From: VFKU01 sp964620045
Lineage (GTDB): Bacteria > Hydrogenedentota > Hydrogenedentia > Hydrogenedentales > GCA-2746185
Length of the DNA: 64,000 nt
NCBI GenBank assembly: GCA_964620045.1
Contig: CAZUJL010000011.1
Coordinates: 1-64,000 of the forward strand
Reading direction: 5' to 3'
In this document: positions 11,440 through 22,052 of the stretch, piece by piece
Layout: every line of letters begins with the position of its first letter
Numbering within the stretch: the first letter of the stretch is position 1
The notes under the pieces: generated by a model
Seen by the model: the letters and a program-made list of their open reading frames with translations, nothing else
What the model was told of the DNA's origin: nothing
The model's database searches: none
Translations under genes and position numbers: made by a program

Positions 11440-12201
11440 ATGCACTCCAGCGACGTAAACCCAGGCGGGCCGCGTAAACCGGGCTTTATCCGGCAGTATC
11501 TGCGCGCGCTGCGGTTTTATTTCATCACCGGCCTACTCGTGTGGGTGCCGCTCATTGTGACCGTGTGGGTCACGTGGTGGCTTTTCAAGGCGGTCGGGCT
11601 CGGCCTGGAAAATCTCATTGCGCGGGGATACGAAAGCCTGCGCGGGCTGGGCACGCGCGTTCCGCAAATGGAATTCCTGACCGGCCTCACCTATGTGCGC
11701 GGGTTCGGCTTCCTGATCACCATCGCGCTGTTTCTCACGACCGGCATACTCACGCGCTCTCTGGTGGCGCGCCGCTTAATCCGCGCCGGCGAGCGCACTT
11801 TCGCGCGAATCCCCCTCATCAGCATCATCTACCGCGCAGTGCAGCAAATTCGCGATGTGTTCATCACGCGCGAGGGCGCGGTATTTCAGCGTGTGGCTCT
11901 GGTGGAGTATCCCCGCAAGGGGGTTTGGGCGCTGGGCTTCTTGATGTCCAAGGAACAGGGCACGGTGCAAAAGTCGCTCGACCGCGAATTGCTTGCGGTG
12001 CTCGTTCCCAAAATCCCGAACCCCACTTCGGGGTTTCTAATGTTTTTCCCGCCCGAAGAAGTAGTGTTCCCCGACATTTCCGTCGAAGAAGGAATCAAAA
12101 TCGTCATTTCCGGCGGCACGTATCAGACCGGATCGGAATCGGCGCTCTTGGCCAAAGCCAAGAGCGAAGGTCACGACGAATTCCCCGCCCAGAAGCGCTA
12201 G
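11440..12201 (+). CDS. DUF502 family membrane protein
   Basis: A 253-residue integral membrane protein. Two strong transmembrane segments are visible (about residues 25-50, FYFITGLLVWVPLIVTVWVTWWLF, and 85-108, GFLITIALFLTTGILT), followed by the family stretch RIPLISIIYRAVQQIRD and a beta-rich C-terminal part (NPTSGFLMFFPPEEVVFPDISVEEGIKIVISGG) characteristic of DUF502. The family has no firm biochemical function. It ends three bases from the convergent pilin-like gene, with a 12-bp palindrome (AGCGCTAGCGCT) across the junction but no clear terminator. Confidence 0.88.
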   Translation: MHSSDVNPGGPRKPGFIRQYLRALRFYFITGLLVWVPLIVTVWVTWWLFKAVGLGLENLIARGYESLRGLGTRVPQMEFLTGLTYVRGFGFLITIALFLTTGILTRSLVARRLIRAGERTFARIPLISIIYRAVQQIRDVFITREGAVFQRVALVEYPRKGVWALGFLMSKEQGTVQKSLDRELLAVLVPKIPNPTSGFLMFFPPEEVVFPDISVEEGIKIVISGGTYQTGSESALLAKAKSEGHDEFPAQKR

Positions 12202-12204
12202 CGC

Positions 12205-13155
12205 TCAGTACCCGTTGAATCCGCGGTTGTACCGGCCGAAGGTCCGCGCGCTGCTCGATGTCAGCGGGAAGCGATCGGCGGGGTATTTTATGAAGTCCAC
12301 GTGGCCGTCGAGGTAAAGCACGTTCGCCCCGCCGGGAATGTGGTTAAAGTCTTTCGCCAGCGTCGTCACATGGTCCCACATCACCGGAATGGTCGTTTGC
12401 GCTTCAGCCGAGGCGCCCGGGTTGTTGATGTCGGTGATCAGCACGCGTTCAATGCCTTCGCGCAGACGATAGAGCGTGTCGCCGCCGCCAGGCATCATGC
12501 CCTGGCCCGCATACAGCGCGGTTGTAAAATCCTCGTCGCTCGCCGCGCCATTGCTGCTCACGTTATTGTCCCAAAGCTCGGCCAGCGGCGTCGCGCCCAC
12601 GTATTCCGTTTCCTCGATGCGGCCGCCCGGGCCGGATCCGACAAACCCCACCAAATCGCCAAGCAGATTTCGGTCGTCGGTAATCATCCAGCCGGTGTAG
12701 TTGAACGGCTCTTTGGAAAACTCGTGCGCCTGGATAATGCCGTCCTTGTTTCCCTTCTCGACGTCGTAGCGTTCCAATGGCGCCGGCTGCGGCATCCAGG
12801 ACGGACACCACACGACATTCGCATCGGGAATGTACTCGGGATACAGCGCGTAGCCATCGAAGATCATGTCGTCGCCCAGGCCATCCTGAACAAAGTATCC
12901 GCTGTCGGCCGGCTGTTCGACGTAACGGAAAGTTTCGCGCGGCGGAAACTTTTCGCCACGCGCTTCACCGGCGTACATCTTGAGCGACAACCCGATCTGC
13001 TTCAGGCTGTTCTGGCAACTGGCGCGCCGGGCAGCCTCGCGCGCGCGGGCCAATGCGGGCAGCAGAATGGCGGCCAGAATGCCGATGATCGCGATCACGA
13101 CCAGCAGTTCAATCAGCGTGAATCCGCGGCGGGACAGGGATTGTGTGCGAGGCAT
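12205..13155 (-). CDS. DUF1559-type prepilin-like (type II pseudopilin) protein
   Basis: A 316-residue protein with a class III signal: MPRTQSLSRRGFTLIELLVVIAII, where prepilin peptidase would cut after the glycine before FTLIE. The first helix continues into ALARAREAARRASCQNSLKQIGL, typical of the large DUF1559 group in Planctomycetes and relatives. Near the C-terminus it has HIPGGANVLYLDGHVDF, a variant of the H-X9-DG motif of this group with ten residues before DG. The start chosen (13155) has GGAGAT close upstream. The role is probably a secretion-system pseudopilin or surface protein; no other pilus genes are nearby. Confidence 0.88.
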   Translation of the reverse strand: MPRTQSLSRRGFTLIELLVVIAIIGILAAILLPALARAREAARRASCQNSLKQIGLSLKMYAGEARGEKFPPRETFRYVEQPADSGYFVQDGLGDDMIFDGYALYPEYIPDANVVWCPSWMPQPAPLERYDVEKGNKDGIIQAHEFSKEPFNYTGWMITDDRNLLGDLVGFVGSGPGGRIEETEYVGATPLAELWDNNVSSNGAASDEDFTTALYAGQGMMPGGGDTLYRLREGIERVLITDINNPGASAEAQTTIPVMWDHVTTLAKDFNHIPGGANVLYLDGHVDFIKYPADRFPLTSSSARTFGRYNRGFNGY

Positions 13156-13210
13156 TGCAGGATCTCCGTTACATTTACTAACTATCGGATAAAGATTTTG
13201 GCGAACGGTA

Positions 13211-13240
13211 AGCATACTAAACAAAACGTTCGTGGATCAA
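13211..13240 (-). promoter_or_regulatory. Possible sigma-70 type promoter for the pilin-like gene
   Basis: On the minus strand TTGATC (13235-13240) and TATGCT (13211-13216) are separated by 18 bases, in an AT-richer stretch about 55 bases upstream of the chosen ATG. Each box matches four of six consensus positions. Confidence 0.4.
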
Positions 13241-13265
13241 CTGCTGAACGGCCACGATTGGTTCA

Positions 13266-13823
13266 TCAGCCCCGCCCGTGCGCTGCCAGCCATTTCTCCG
13301 CGAGCAAGATCCCGATCACGCTGACCGCGTCGACTATCTCGCCGCCCGTGGCCATCCGCACGGCCTCAGGGAGCGGGACAGTCTTCAAGGCGAGCACCTC
13401 GGTGCCGTCGGGCGAGGCCGTGGTCTGTTCGAGGTCCTCGGCCAGGTAAATGAAGCCCACCTCGGATGAAATGCAGTTGCTCAGGTGAAACTCGCCGCCG
13501 AGCGAATACCAGCTCTTCGCAATGAGGCCCGCCTCCTCCTGCAACTCGCGGCGGCAAGCGTTGATGGGGTCCTCGCCGAGGTCGGTACCGCCCTGGATGA
13601 TTTCCCACGAGTACATCTTCGTGGGGTAGCGGTACTGCCCGACCAGCACGACCTCCTGCTGGGGCGTGAGCGCGACGACGCCGGTGGCGATGCGCGTCTG
13701 CACGACGCCGTAAATCCCCGGTTTGCCGTCGGGCCGGATCACCTGGTCTTCGCGCACGGTCATCCACGGGTTCGTGTACACCGTGCGGGTTTCCACGCAT
13801 TTCCACGGATTTTCAGTGCTCAT
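13266..13823 (-). CDS. Nudix hydrolase, ADP-ribose pyrophosphatase type
   Basis: A 185-residue protein carrying a complete Nudix box, GX5EX7REX2EEXG, as GGTDLGEDPINACRRELQEEAG (about residues 87-108). The flanking sequence YRYPTKMYSWEIIQGG fits the ADP-sugar pyrophosphatase group, which hydrolyses ADP-ribose or similar nucleotide diphosphate compounds. The ATG at 13823 begins MSTENPWKC; an upstream in-frame start at 13844 is less likely. It is divergent from the small membrane protein 44 bases away. Confidence 0.88.
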   Translation of the reverse strand: MSTENPWKCVETRTVYTNPWMTVREDQVIRPDGKPGIYGVVQTRIATGVVALTPQQEVVLVGQYRYPTKMYSWEIIQGGTDLGEDPINACRRELQEEAGLIAKSWYSLGGEFHLSNCISSEVGFIYLAEDLEQTTASPDGTEVLALKTVPLPEAVRMATGGEIVDAVSVIGILLAEKWLAAHGRG

Positions 13824-13867
13824 CGCGTTGTGCCCTCGGCGCATATTCGGTAAAATTCACTGTTCTT

Positions 13868-14293
13868 ATGTCCAACTCCGCCCCTAAACCTGAAACGACC
13901 GCGCGCGCCACGATGGCGATTCCGCGCGCGACCTTCGACCGCGTGCCGTCCAAGCGCGCGACGTACGTGCTCGCGTATGTCATCTACACCGTGTGCGTGT
14001 TCGGGCCAAATCTGTTGGCGCTATTCGGCATTGGCGTGCCTGCCGGTATTGTATACGCGGGGTTTGGGATTGGAATCGTCGCGTTCGGCGTGTTCGCGTT
14101 CCACTTCTACACGACACTGCGGATTATGGGCTACGAAGGCTGGTTTTCCGTGGCAATGACACTCGTCTCGGTCCCGCTGATTCCGGGATTCTTCTTCGTC
14201 GCGTTCATTGACCGGCGCTTGGCCACCGCGTGGGATGCCGCCGATCCCTCCGGCGGATACCGTCAGCGCCCGCCGATAGAATCGAACAAATAA
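13868..14293 (+). CDS. Small hypothetical membrane protein
   Basis: A 141-residue protein I do not recognise. The first 35 residues are polar and basic. Three hydrophobic helices follow (about residues 34-54 VLAYVIYTVCVFGPNLLALF, 56-78 and 93-115 SVAMTLVSVPLIPGFFFVAF), then a polar tail. It sits between the divergent Nudix gene and the convergent acs gene, so it is probably a single-gene transcript. Confidence 0.72.
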   Translation: MSNSAPKPETTARATMAIPRATFDRVPSKRATYVLAYVIYTVCVFGPNLLALFGIGVPAGIVYAGFGIGIVAFGVFAFHFYTTLRIMGYEGWFSVAMTLVSVPLIPGFFFVAFIDRRLATAWDAADPSGGYRQRPPIESNK

Positions 14294-14305
14294 ACAACGC
14301 TTGCG

Positions 14306-16267
<1,962 letters not shown>

Positions 16268-16424
16268 GGGGCTGTCTCCGAAGTGCGCAAAACGGGGGAC
16301 AGTGTGCCATTATCCCGGCCCGAATCCAAGGCGGATTCGCGTACTTTTCGCATGAAACCCCGTGGGCATACAGGGAATTATTCTCAAAGAGTTTTCGTCT
16401 GCTAGAACGGTGGAAAAGCTAAGC

Positions 16425-17828
16425 ATGGGCGGCTCCGGAATCGATCGGCGTACCTTCCTGCGTCTCGCGGGCGGCGCCGCCGCGCTTGGGCTTGCCGGTT
16501 GCCAGACCACGCCGCCACGCATCGTTGCAGGTAGCGTCGACGAATCCGTCGTCGTCATCGGCGCCGGTCTCGCTGGTCTCGCCGCGGCGAATGCGCTGCG
16601 CGATGCCGGCTGCCGTGTCACGGTACTCGAAGCGCGCGATCGTCCGGGCGGACGCATCTACACCAACCGCGAGCTTGGCACGCCGGTGGAATTGGGCGCG
16701 CAGCGCCTGCATGGACTCAAAGGCCATCCGCTGCTGCCGCTCGTCGAAGAAGAACATCTGCAGTATATTCCGGTTGATTGGAGCAGCCTGACCGGGTTCC
16801 AGCAGGACGGCACGCCTTTCGATTCGGAAGCGCTGAGCAAAACGCACGAGCGCGTGATCAGCCTGTTCCGCGTGGCGTGGGTGCGCAATCTGGGTCTTAC
16901 CGACGACGTATCAATCAACACGATCCTCGAACGCGAGCTCGGCCGGCGCGATTTGGAAATCGCCGATCGCCGTTTGCTGAATTTTGGTTTCACGAGTGCC
17001 GAACTGGTGAACGCGTCGCCGTTTACCGAGGCCTCGTGGAAACTCGCGAACGATTTCGCCGTGTATCCCGGCGGCGATCAGATGATCATTGGCGGCTTCG
17101 ACAAAGTGCCCGAGCACCTCGCGCGCAACCTGAATATCGAGTACGGCACGGCAGTCCGCAAGATTGAGTACGACGGCCCGCGCGTGCGCGTGCACACGGA
17201 CAACAAAGGCACGCTGGAGGCCGATCGCGTGGTGGTCACCGTGTCGCTGGGCGTGTTGCAGGCGGGCCGTATTGCATTCTCGCCGGAACTGCCCGCGACC
17301 AAACAGGACGCCATCGGCCGCGTGGGCATGGGCACGTTCAACTGCATCGGCATGCGTTTCCGCAAGGCCTTCTGGCCCGAACAGGTGCACGCGATCGCGC
17401 ACGGCACGGACCTGTGGGGCAATTACCCCGTGTTCATCAACCTGATGAAGTACACGGGCGAGCCGATCCTGCTCGCGTATGTGCCGTCGCGCTTTGAGAA
17501 TGCGCTCGAAGGCCAGAGCGACGCCGAGGTGGTGGATGGCGCGGTCGCCGTGCTGCGCCGGATGTACGGCCAGGACGTGCCCGAGCCGACGCGATCCGCG
17601 CGCACGCGCTGGGGCGCAAACCCCTTCGCGCACGGCGCGTATAGCTACAATCGGCTCGGACAATTGCCGAACGATCGCGACACGCTCGCGGCGCCGGTGG
17701 CGGATCGTGTGTTCTTCGCCGGCGAAGCGTGCAGCAAGGCGCGCTATGGTTCGGTCGAGGGCGCGTATCTTACGGGCATTACGGCCGCGGATCGTTTGTT
17801 GATCGCGGCTTCGCGCGCGACGACCTAA
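16425..17828 (+). CDS. FAD-dependent amine oxidase, Tat/lipoprotein exported
   Basis: A 467-residue flavoenzyme of the monoamine oxidase family. The N-terminus has a twin-arginine signal (IDRRTFLRLAGGAAALGLAGC), and the cysteine after LAG could be lipidated. The FAD-binding core follows: VVVIGAGLAGLAAANALRDAG, then EARDRPGGRIY. The C-terminal FAD motif is FFAGEACSKARYGSVEGAYLTGITAADRLL. Flavin is normally inserted before Tat export, which fits. The start at 16425 is preferred over an upstream frame start at 16362 because it places the RR motif at the N-terminus. The substrate (polyamine, aromatic amine or other) is unknown. Confidence 0.9.
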   Translation: MGGSGIDRRTFLRLAGGAAALGLAGCQTTPPRIVAGSVDESVVVIGAGLAGLAAANALRDAGCRVTVLEARDRPGGRIYTNRELGTPVELGAQRLHGLKGHPLLPLVEEEHLQYIPVDWSSLTGFQQDGTPFDSEALSKTHERVISLFRVAWVRNLGLTDDVSINTILERELGRRDLEIADRRLLNFGFTSAELVNASPFTEASWKLANDFAVYPGGDQMIIGGFDKVPEHLARNLNIEYGTAVRKIEYDGPRVRVHTDNKGTLEADRVVVTVSLGVLQAGRIAFSPELPATKQDAIGRVGMGTFNCIGMRFRKAFWPEQVHAIAHGTDLWGNYPVFINLMKYTGEPILLAYVPSRFENALEGQSDAEVVDGAVAVLRRMYGQDVPEPTRSARTRWGANPFAHGAYSYNRLGQLPNDRDTLAAPVADRVFFAGEACSKARYGSVEGAYLTGITAADRLLIAASRATT

Positions 17829-17832
17829 GCGT

Positions 17833-19302
17833 CTACTCCACCAATTGCGTCTCGCGCCCACAGGCCGGACACTTCACGCGCGTCGCGATCATATCGGGCG
17901 ACAACGTCGTCATGCGGCCGCAGCCACACTCGAAGGTCATCCACACGCCCTTTTTGCGACGCACGATCTGCGTGGAGGCGGGCGACGCCGGCGCGCTCCG
18001 TGGCGTGGCGGTTGGAACCTGCGTCGCGCGTTCGAGTTCGCCGGACATCTGCGCGCCCGCGGCCTGCATGGCGGCGAGCTCGGCCACGGGCACGCGCAGC
18101 ATCGTGTGGCAGCGCGGGCATTCGATTTCCGGCTTCGGGTAATCCGGCGGGAGCTTCACCTTGAGCCCGCAGGTGCAGGGCAAAAACACGAACTGGTTCA
18201 GGCTGCGCAGAATGTCGCCGGTCTCGCGCGCCTGCTGCTTCGCGTCCTTGCGCGGGGCAATTGGCGCGCGCACGGCGCCGCCGTGGGCCGTGTCCTGCAG
18301 CGCGCTGGCGGGCAGCGGCCCGCGCTTTTTGCCCAGTTCGTTTTTCCAGGCTTGCTGGTAGGTCGCGAAGGTCGCGTTGCCGCCCATGCTGCGCAGTACG
18401 CGCACGCGATCGGCAATGGGCGGGTGCGTGGCCGTCATCGCGCTGAGGTTCGCCTTCGCGAAGGGATTCACGATGTACATCGCGGCGGTCGCCTTGCTCG
18501 CGCGCTCGACGGGCACGGGCGAGCCGCCCAGCTTTTCGAGCGCGGACGCGAGGCCTTCGGGATAGCGCGTGAATACCGCGCCGGAGGCATCGGCCAAATA
18601 TTCGCGGCGGCGTGAGACCGCCAGGTAAATAAGCTGCGCCAACAGGGGCGCGAGAATGGCCAGCACGAGTGCGATGATCACCATGACGGCCGCGCCTCCC
18701 CCGCCGCCCTTTCCGCCCCCGCTTCGGCGACTGCCGCCGGAGTAGCGTGCGCCGCCGCCGCTGAATCGCAGCGAGCGCAGAAACATCTCAGATGTCATCA
18801 CGATCGCGCCGAGCAGTACGCTGAGCATCGTCATCAGCAACACATCACGATTCACGATGTGCGCCATCTCGTGCGCGACGACGCCCTGCAATTCGTCGCG
18901 ATCCATCCGACCGAGCAAGCCGGCCGTTACGGCGACGGCGGCGTTCTCTTTCTTGCGGCCGACGGCGAAGGCGTTCAGCGCCTGATCGGGCACGACGTAG
19001 ACGCGCGGCATTTTTCCGAGGCCGGACGCGATTGTCATTTCTTCGACGACGTTGAACAGCTCCGGGTGATCGTGTTTCTCAATCTCTTTGGCGCCGCTCA
19101 GCGCGAGCAGGATGTTGTCGCCGCCGGCGTAGGCCACGAGCGTCATGATGGCCCAGAGTCCGCCCGCGACCGCGAGGCCGTAGAAGCCTCCGCCGGGGAC
19201 GTAGGCCTCCGTGAGGAAAAACCCAAGCGTGAAGAGCAGCACGGCCATGCCGATGACGAGCGCGGCGGTCTTGCGCTGGTTTAAGCGGATCTGTTCCCAC
19301 AT
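17833..19302 (-). CDS. M48 (HtpX-like) membrane metalloprotease with C-terminal zinc ribbons
   Basis: A 489-residue protein. Two N-terminal transmembrane helices (about residues 14-32 and 38-58) precede the M48 peptidase domain with the zinc motif VAHEMAHIVNRD and two further helices. A glycine/serine-rich cytoplasmic linker (GGGARYSGGSRRSGGGKGGGGG) lies inside the domain. The last 125 residues are unlike HtpX: two CxC...CxxC units (CTCGLKVKLP...CPRCHTML and CGCGRMTTLS...CPACGRETQ) that look like zinc ribbons. The lemA gene lies upstream on the same strand, a common LemA/HtpX pairing. The probable role is quality control of membrane proteins. Confidence 0.87.
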   Translation of the reverse strand: MWEQIRLNQRKTAALVIGMAVLLFTLGFFLTEAYVPGGGFYGLAVAGGLWAIMTLVAYAGGDNILLALSGAKEIEKHDHPELFNVVEEMTIASGLGKMPRVYVVPDQALNAFAVGRKKENAAVAVTAGLLGRMDRDELQGVVAHEMAHIVNRDVLLMTMLSVLLGAIVMTSEMFLRSLRFSGGGARYSGGSRRSGGGKGGGGGAAVMVIIALVLAILAPLLAQLIYLAVSRRREYLADASGAVFTRYPEGLASALEKLGGSPVPVERASKATAAMYIVNPFAKANLSAMTATHPPIADRVRVLRSMGGNATFATYQQAWKNELGKKRGPLPASALQDTAHGGAVRAPIAPRKDAKQQARETGDILRSLNQFVFLPCTCGLKVKLPPDYPKPEIECPRCHTMLRVPVAELAAMQAAGAQMSGELERATQVPTATPRSAPASPASTQIVRRKKGVWMTFECGCGRMTTLSPDMIATRVKCPACGRETQLVE

Positions 19303-19637
19303 GGCGTTAGTGCGCCCTTTCAGGGCTTTGCCGTGTGAGGGCGGGTCTGGACCCAGGGCTGCGCTGCGCTCCGCCCTGGGCTACCTTAGGACGCCCCTTT
19401 GGGGCTAAGGGCCGCCAGTCGCTCCCCCCGCTATACCTGACCGTTCCCCCTCTATACCTTAGTGCGTCCTGTTGCACTCCGGGTAAATGGCCGGTGCGAG
19501 ACAAGGGTGCTGCGATCTCGGAGAAAACCGTAGTTGCGAAACAAGGGTGCTGACGCGTGGCGCCAAAACGTGTATGCGAAACAAGGGGGTCTGGCGAATT
19601 TCGCCACATGGTTTCGATTCTGCGCTTCGTCGGCTGC
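19303..19637. repeat. Repeat-rich spacer between lemA and the M48 protease gene
   Basis: This 335-base stretch holds no gene. From left to right it contains hairpin GCCCTTTCAGGGC (19314-19326), inverted repeat CCCAGGGC/GCCCTGGG (19352-19359 and 19373-19380), a nested hairpin CCTTAG...GCCCCTTTGGGGC...TAAGG (19384-19410), a direct pair of CTATACCT (19431, 19452), then the 40-base tandem array listed separately. The concentration of small palindromes suggests interspersed REP-like repeats. Confidence 0.8.
19494..19595. repeat. Degenerate 40-base tandem repeat, about 2.5 copies
   Basis: The core GA(A/G)ACAAGGG(T/G)GCTG starts at 19498, 19538 and 19578, so the period is exactly 40 bases. The bases between cores are also related (GAGAAAACCGTA and CGCCAAAACGTGTA, each followed by a TGCGA-like step). 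The third core has a small change (GGGGGTCTG). There are no unique spacers, so it is not a CRISPR array. Confidence 0.82.
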
Positions 19638-20207
19638 TTAGGAGAACGAGACCTTCGGCGCGGCGCGTTCGGCCGCTTCCTCGATCTCGAAGAATTCCGC
19701 CTGCTCGAACTTGAACATGTTCGCCACGACGTTGCCGGGGAACTGCTCGACCTTGGTGTTGAAGCGCATCGTTTCGTCGTTGTAGTACTGCCGCGCGAAG
19801 CCGATTTTGTTTTCGGTCGACGCCAACTCTTCCTGCAGGCTGAGGAAGTTCGTGTTCGCTTTGAGGTCGGGGTAGTTTTCCACCACGACGAAGAAGCTGC
19901 TCATCGCGCGGGTCAGTTCGCCTTCGGCCTTGGCCTGATCGGCGACGCCGTGCGGCTGCGCGGCAAGGTTGCGCGCCTTGGTGATGTTCTCGAGCGTGCC
20001 GCGCTCGTGCTGCATATATCCCTTGGCCGTCTCGACCAAGTTCGGAATCAGGTCGTGCCGCCGCTTGAGCTGCACGTCGATCTGCGCCCAGGCGTTCTTC
20101 ACCTGGTTGCGCGCGAGCACCAGCCCGTTGTACACGCCCACCGCCCACAGCGCCACCAGCAACGGCACCGCAATCACGATAATCAGCGCAATCAGTCCGG
20201 CACCCAT
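19638..20207 (-). CDS. lemA: LemA family protein
   Basis: A 189-residue protein with one N-terminal transmembrane helix (ALIIVIAVPLLVALWAVGVYNGLV) and a long alpha-helical body containing the family signatures NQVKNAWAQIDVQLKRRHDLIPNLVETAKGY and FPGNVVANMF. LemA proteins expose helical bundles and often neighbour HtpX/M48 proteases, as here. The 335-base repeat spacer separates it from the protease gene. Upstream on the same strand lie the TFIIB-type zinc protein and the oxidoreductase. Confidence 0.94.
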   Translation of the reverse strand: MGAGLIALIIVIAVPLLVALWAVGVYNGLVLARNQVKNAWAQIDVQLKRRHDLIPNLVETAKGYMQHERGTLENITKARNLAAQPHGVADQAKAEGELTRAMSSFFVVVENYPDLKANTNFLSLQEELASTENKIGFARQYYNDETMRFNTKVEQFPGNVVANMFKFEQAEFFEIEEAAERAAPKVSFS

Positions 20208-20247
20208 GTCTGCGAATCCTCCGTCATTTCGATCGAGTTAAGTACCG

Positions 20248-20652
20248 TTAGACTGCGCTGTTATTCGGGCTTGGGAAAACCTCTTTGAGAAATTTTAAGA
20301 CTTCGTTGTCGCGCGCCGCGGGCGCGGCACTCGCGAGCACGGCTTCAAGTTCCCCGCGATCGAGCCACACACCGCAGCCGCGCGGGCAGCGGTCGTAGAC
20401 TACGGGCGGGGCGCCGTCGGTGGCTTCCTTGAGCATGCGGCCGCGGCATTCGGGGCAGCGCCTCGGCTGTTCGCCGCGCGGCACGGGGTTGCGCGAACGC
20501 AAAAACTCCCGCGCCGCCGCGGCATCGCCGTAGAGTAATTCGATCTCGCCGGAATCCAGCCAGACGCCCCGACACTGCGCGCAGTAGTCCACCTCGACCC
20601 GCTGGTATTCCAGCGCGACGAGCGGCTCTGTGCCGCAGTGCGGGCAGTCCAC
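20248..20652 (-). CDS. TFIIB-type zinc-finger domain protein
   Basis: A 134-residue protein with two repeats of the zf-TFIIB-like family: CPHCGTEPL...DYCAQCRGVWLDSGEIELL (about residues 3-40) and CPECRGRML...DRCPRGCGVWLDRGELEAVL (about residues 75-115). Each has paired cysteines followed by GVWLDxGE. The start is GTG at 20652 with GGAG five bases before, and it begins nine bases after the upstream oxidoreductase stop, so the two are likely co-transcribed. Function is unknown; binding of zinc or nucleic acid is an inference from the family. Confidence 0.85.
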   Translation of the reverse strand: MDCPHCGTEPLVALEYQRVEVDYCAQCRGVWLDSGEIELLYGDAAAAREFLRSRNPVPRGEQPRRCPECRGRMLKEATDGAPPVVYDRCPRGCGVWLDRGELEAVLASAAPAARDNEVLKFLKEVFPSPNNSAV

Positions 20653-20661
20653 GCAGTCTCC

Positions 20662-21912
20662 TTAGACGCTGTGCGCGCCGGGGGCGGGCACCGGGCCACA
20701 CGGATAGGCCTTGTCCCAGCTCAGCTCCGGCACGATGTTGAGGTCGGCGTTCAGCGCCTCTTCCCACGTCACCTTCTTGCCGGTGTACGCGCTCATGCGG
20801 CCCATGATCGCCGTGAGCGTGCTGTGCGCGACCGCCTCGCCCTCGTTGAGGTACGGGCCCGTGCCGCGGATGCTCGACACGAAGTCGATGTGTTCCTGCA
20901 CGTACGGATCGATACCGCGCTCGCCCATGTCGACGCAGTTGCTCTTGCCCTTGGTGCCCACGACCGCCTCGGACACGTCGCCATCGCCCTTCCAGTGGCG
21001 GCACATGCTGAGCAGGTGCGAGCCGTCGGCGTATTCGTAGTCACAATCGAAGTGGTCATAGATATCGCCGAAGCGTTCCTCGGCCGGCTTCCACGTGCGG
21101 CCGCCCGACGCGTATACGCTGGTCGGGTGCGTGCCTTTGACCCAGTTGATCACGTCGAGATTGTGCACGTGCTGCTCGACAATGCTGTCGCCGGCGACCC
21201 AGCAGAAGCCGTACCAGTTGCGGATGCGGTATTCGAGGTCGGTCTTCCATTCCGGCTTGCGGGCGTGCACAAACGGCAGCGTGCCGCACCAGTATGCGCG
21301 CATCGCGACGATGTCGCCGATCGCGCCGTCCTGCAGTTTCTTCACAGTCTCGACGTATTCCTTCTGGTGGCGGCGCTGCGTGCCGGCGACGAGCGAGAGC
21401 TTTTTCTTCTTCGCCAGTTCCGCCGCCTGCAGGAACACGCGGATACCCGCGGGGTCGACGCCCGCCGGCTTTTCGGTGAACACGTGCTTGCCGGCTTCGA
21501 CCGCGGCGAGCACATGCTGCGGACGGCAGTACGGCAGCGTGCCGTGGATCAGGATGTCGATGTCGGTCTTCATGAGTTTTTCGAAGGCGTCAATGCCGAC
21601 GAAGCACTTGTCTGGATCGATGGCGACCTTGCCCTTGAGCTTGGGGTCCTTGCTGTTCTCGTAGCTGGCCTTCGCGTTGTTCAGGCGGTCTTCAAAAATA
21701 TCGGCGAGCGCGACGAGCTGCACGTTCTCGTTGCCCTGCATGTGCTGCATTGCCGCGCCCGAGCCGCGGCCGCCGCAGCCGAGGAGGCCTACCTTCAGCG
21801 TGTCGGAGTTCGCCGCGCTCGCGCTCCGGCCGGCCAGAATCGCGAAGCTGGCGGCGGTGGTTACCTTGGCAAAATCGCGCCGCGTCATTTTTTGGCTGTC
21901 GTTCGTACTCAT
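20662..21912 (-). CDS. Gfo/Idh/MocA family oxidoreductase, Tat-exported
   Basis: A 416-residue protein with a twin-arginine-type leader (MTRRDFAKVTTAASFAILAG). The NAD(P)-binding Rossmann motif is GLLGCGGRGSGA and the family motif EKPAG appears as VFTEKPAGVDPAG. The C-terminal alpha/beta domain is full length. Exported Gfo/Idh/MocA proteins are abundant in Planctomycetes-like genomes, where they are assumed to act on sugars or cyclitols. The ATG at 21912 has AAGGAC upstream. Substrate and physiological cofactor use outside the cytoplasm are unknown. Confidence 0.92.
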   Translation of the reverse strand: MSTNDSQKMTRRDFAKVTTAASFAILAGRSASAANSDTLKVGLLGCGGRGSGAAMQHMQGNENVQLVALADIFEDRLNNAKASYENSKDPKLKGKVAIDPDKCFVGIDAFEKLMKTDIDILIHGTLPYCRPQHVLAAVEAGKHVFTEKPAGVDPAGIRVFLQAAELAKKKKLSLVAGTQRRHQKEYVETVKKLQDGAIGDIVAMRAYWCGTLPFVHARKPEWKTDLEYRIRNWYGFCWVAGDSIVEQHVHNLDVINWVKGTHPTSVYASGGRTWKPAEERFGDIYDHFDCDYEYADGSHLLSMCRHWKGDGDVSEAVVGTKGKSNCVDMGERGIDPYVQEHIDFVSSIRGTGPYLNEGEAVAHSTLTAIMGRMSAYTGKKVTWEEALNADLNIVPELSWDKAYPCGPVPAPGAHSV

Positions 21913-22052
21913 CGGAAAAAAGTCCTTATTTGTTGTCCGCGCCGGTCAATTCGGGCGCAATCCGCATCGAATTGTTGTACGCCTCTGCGCCGGTGTGCGT
22001 CAACTGTCGGCTTTGGCCCACGGCCCGCATCGCGTATCCTAGGCGCACCATC

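Noticed and set aside
12195..12206. Palindrome AGCGCTAGCGCT as a terminator between the DUF502 gene and the pilin-like gene
   Set aside because: The stem is too short for a terminator with no loop and no T run on either side.
19494..19595. Possible CRISPR array
   Set aside because: The repeat units are contiguous and degenerate with no unique spacers and no cas genes nearby.
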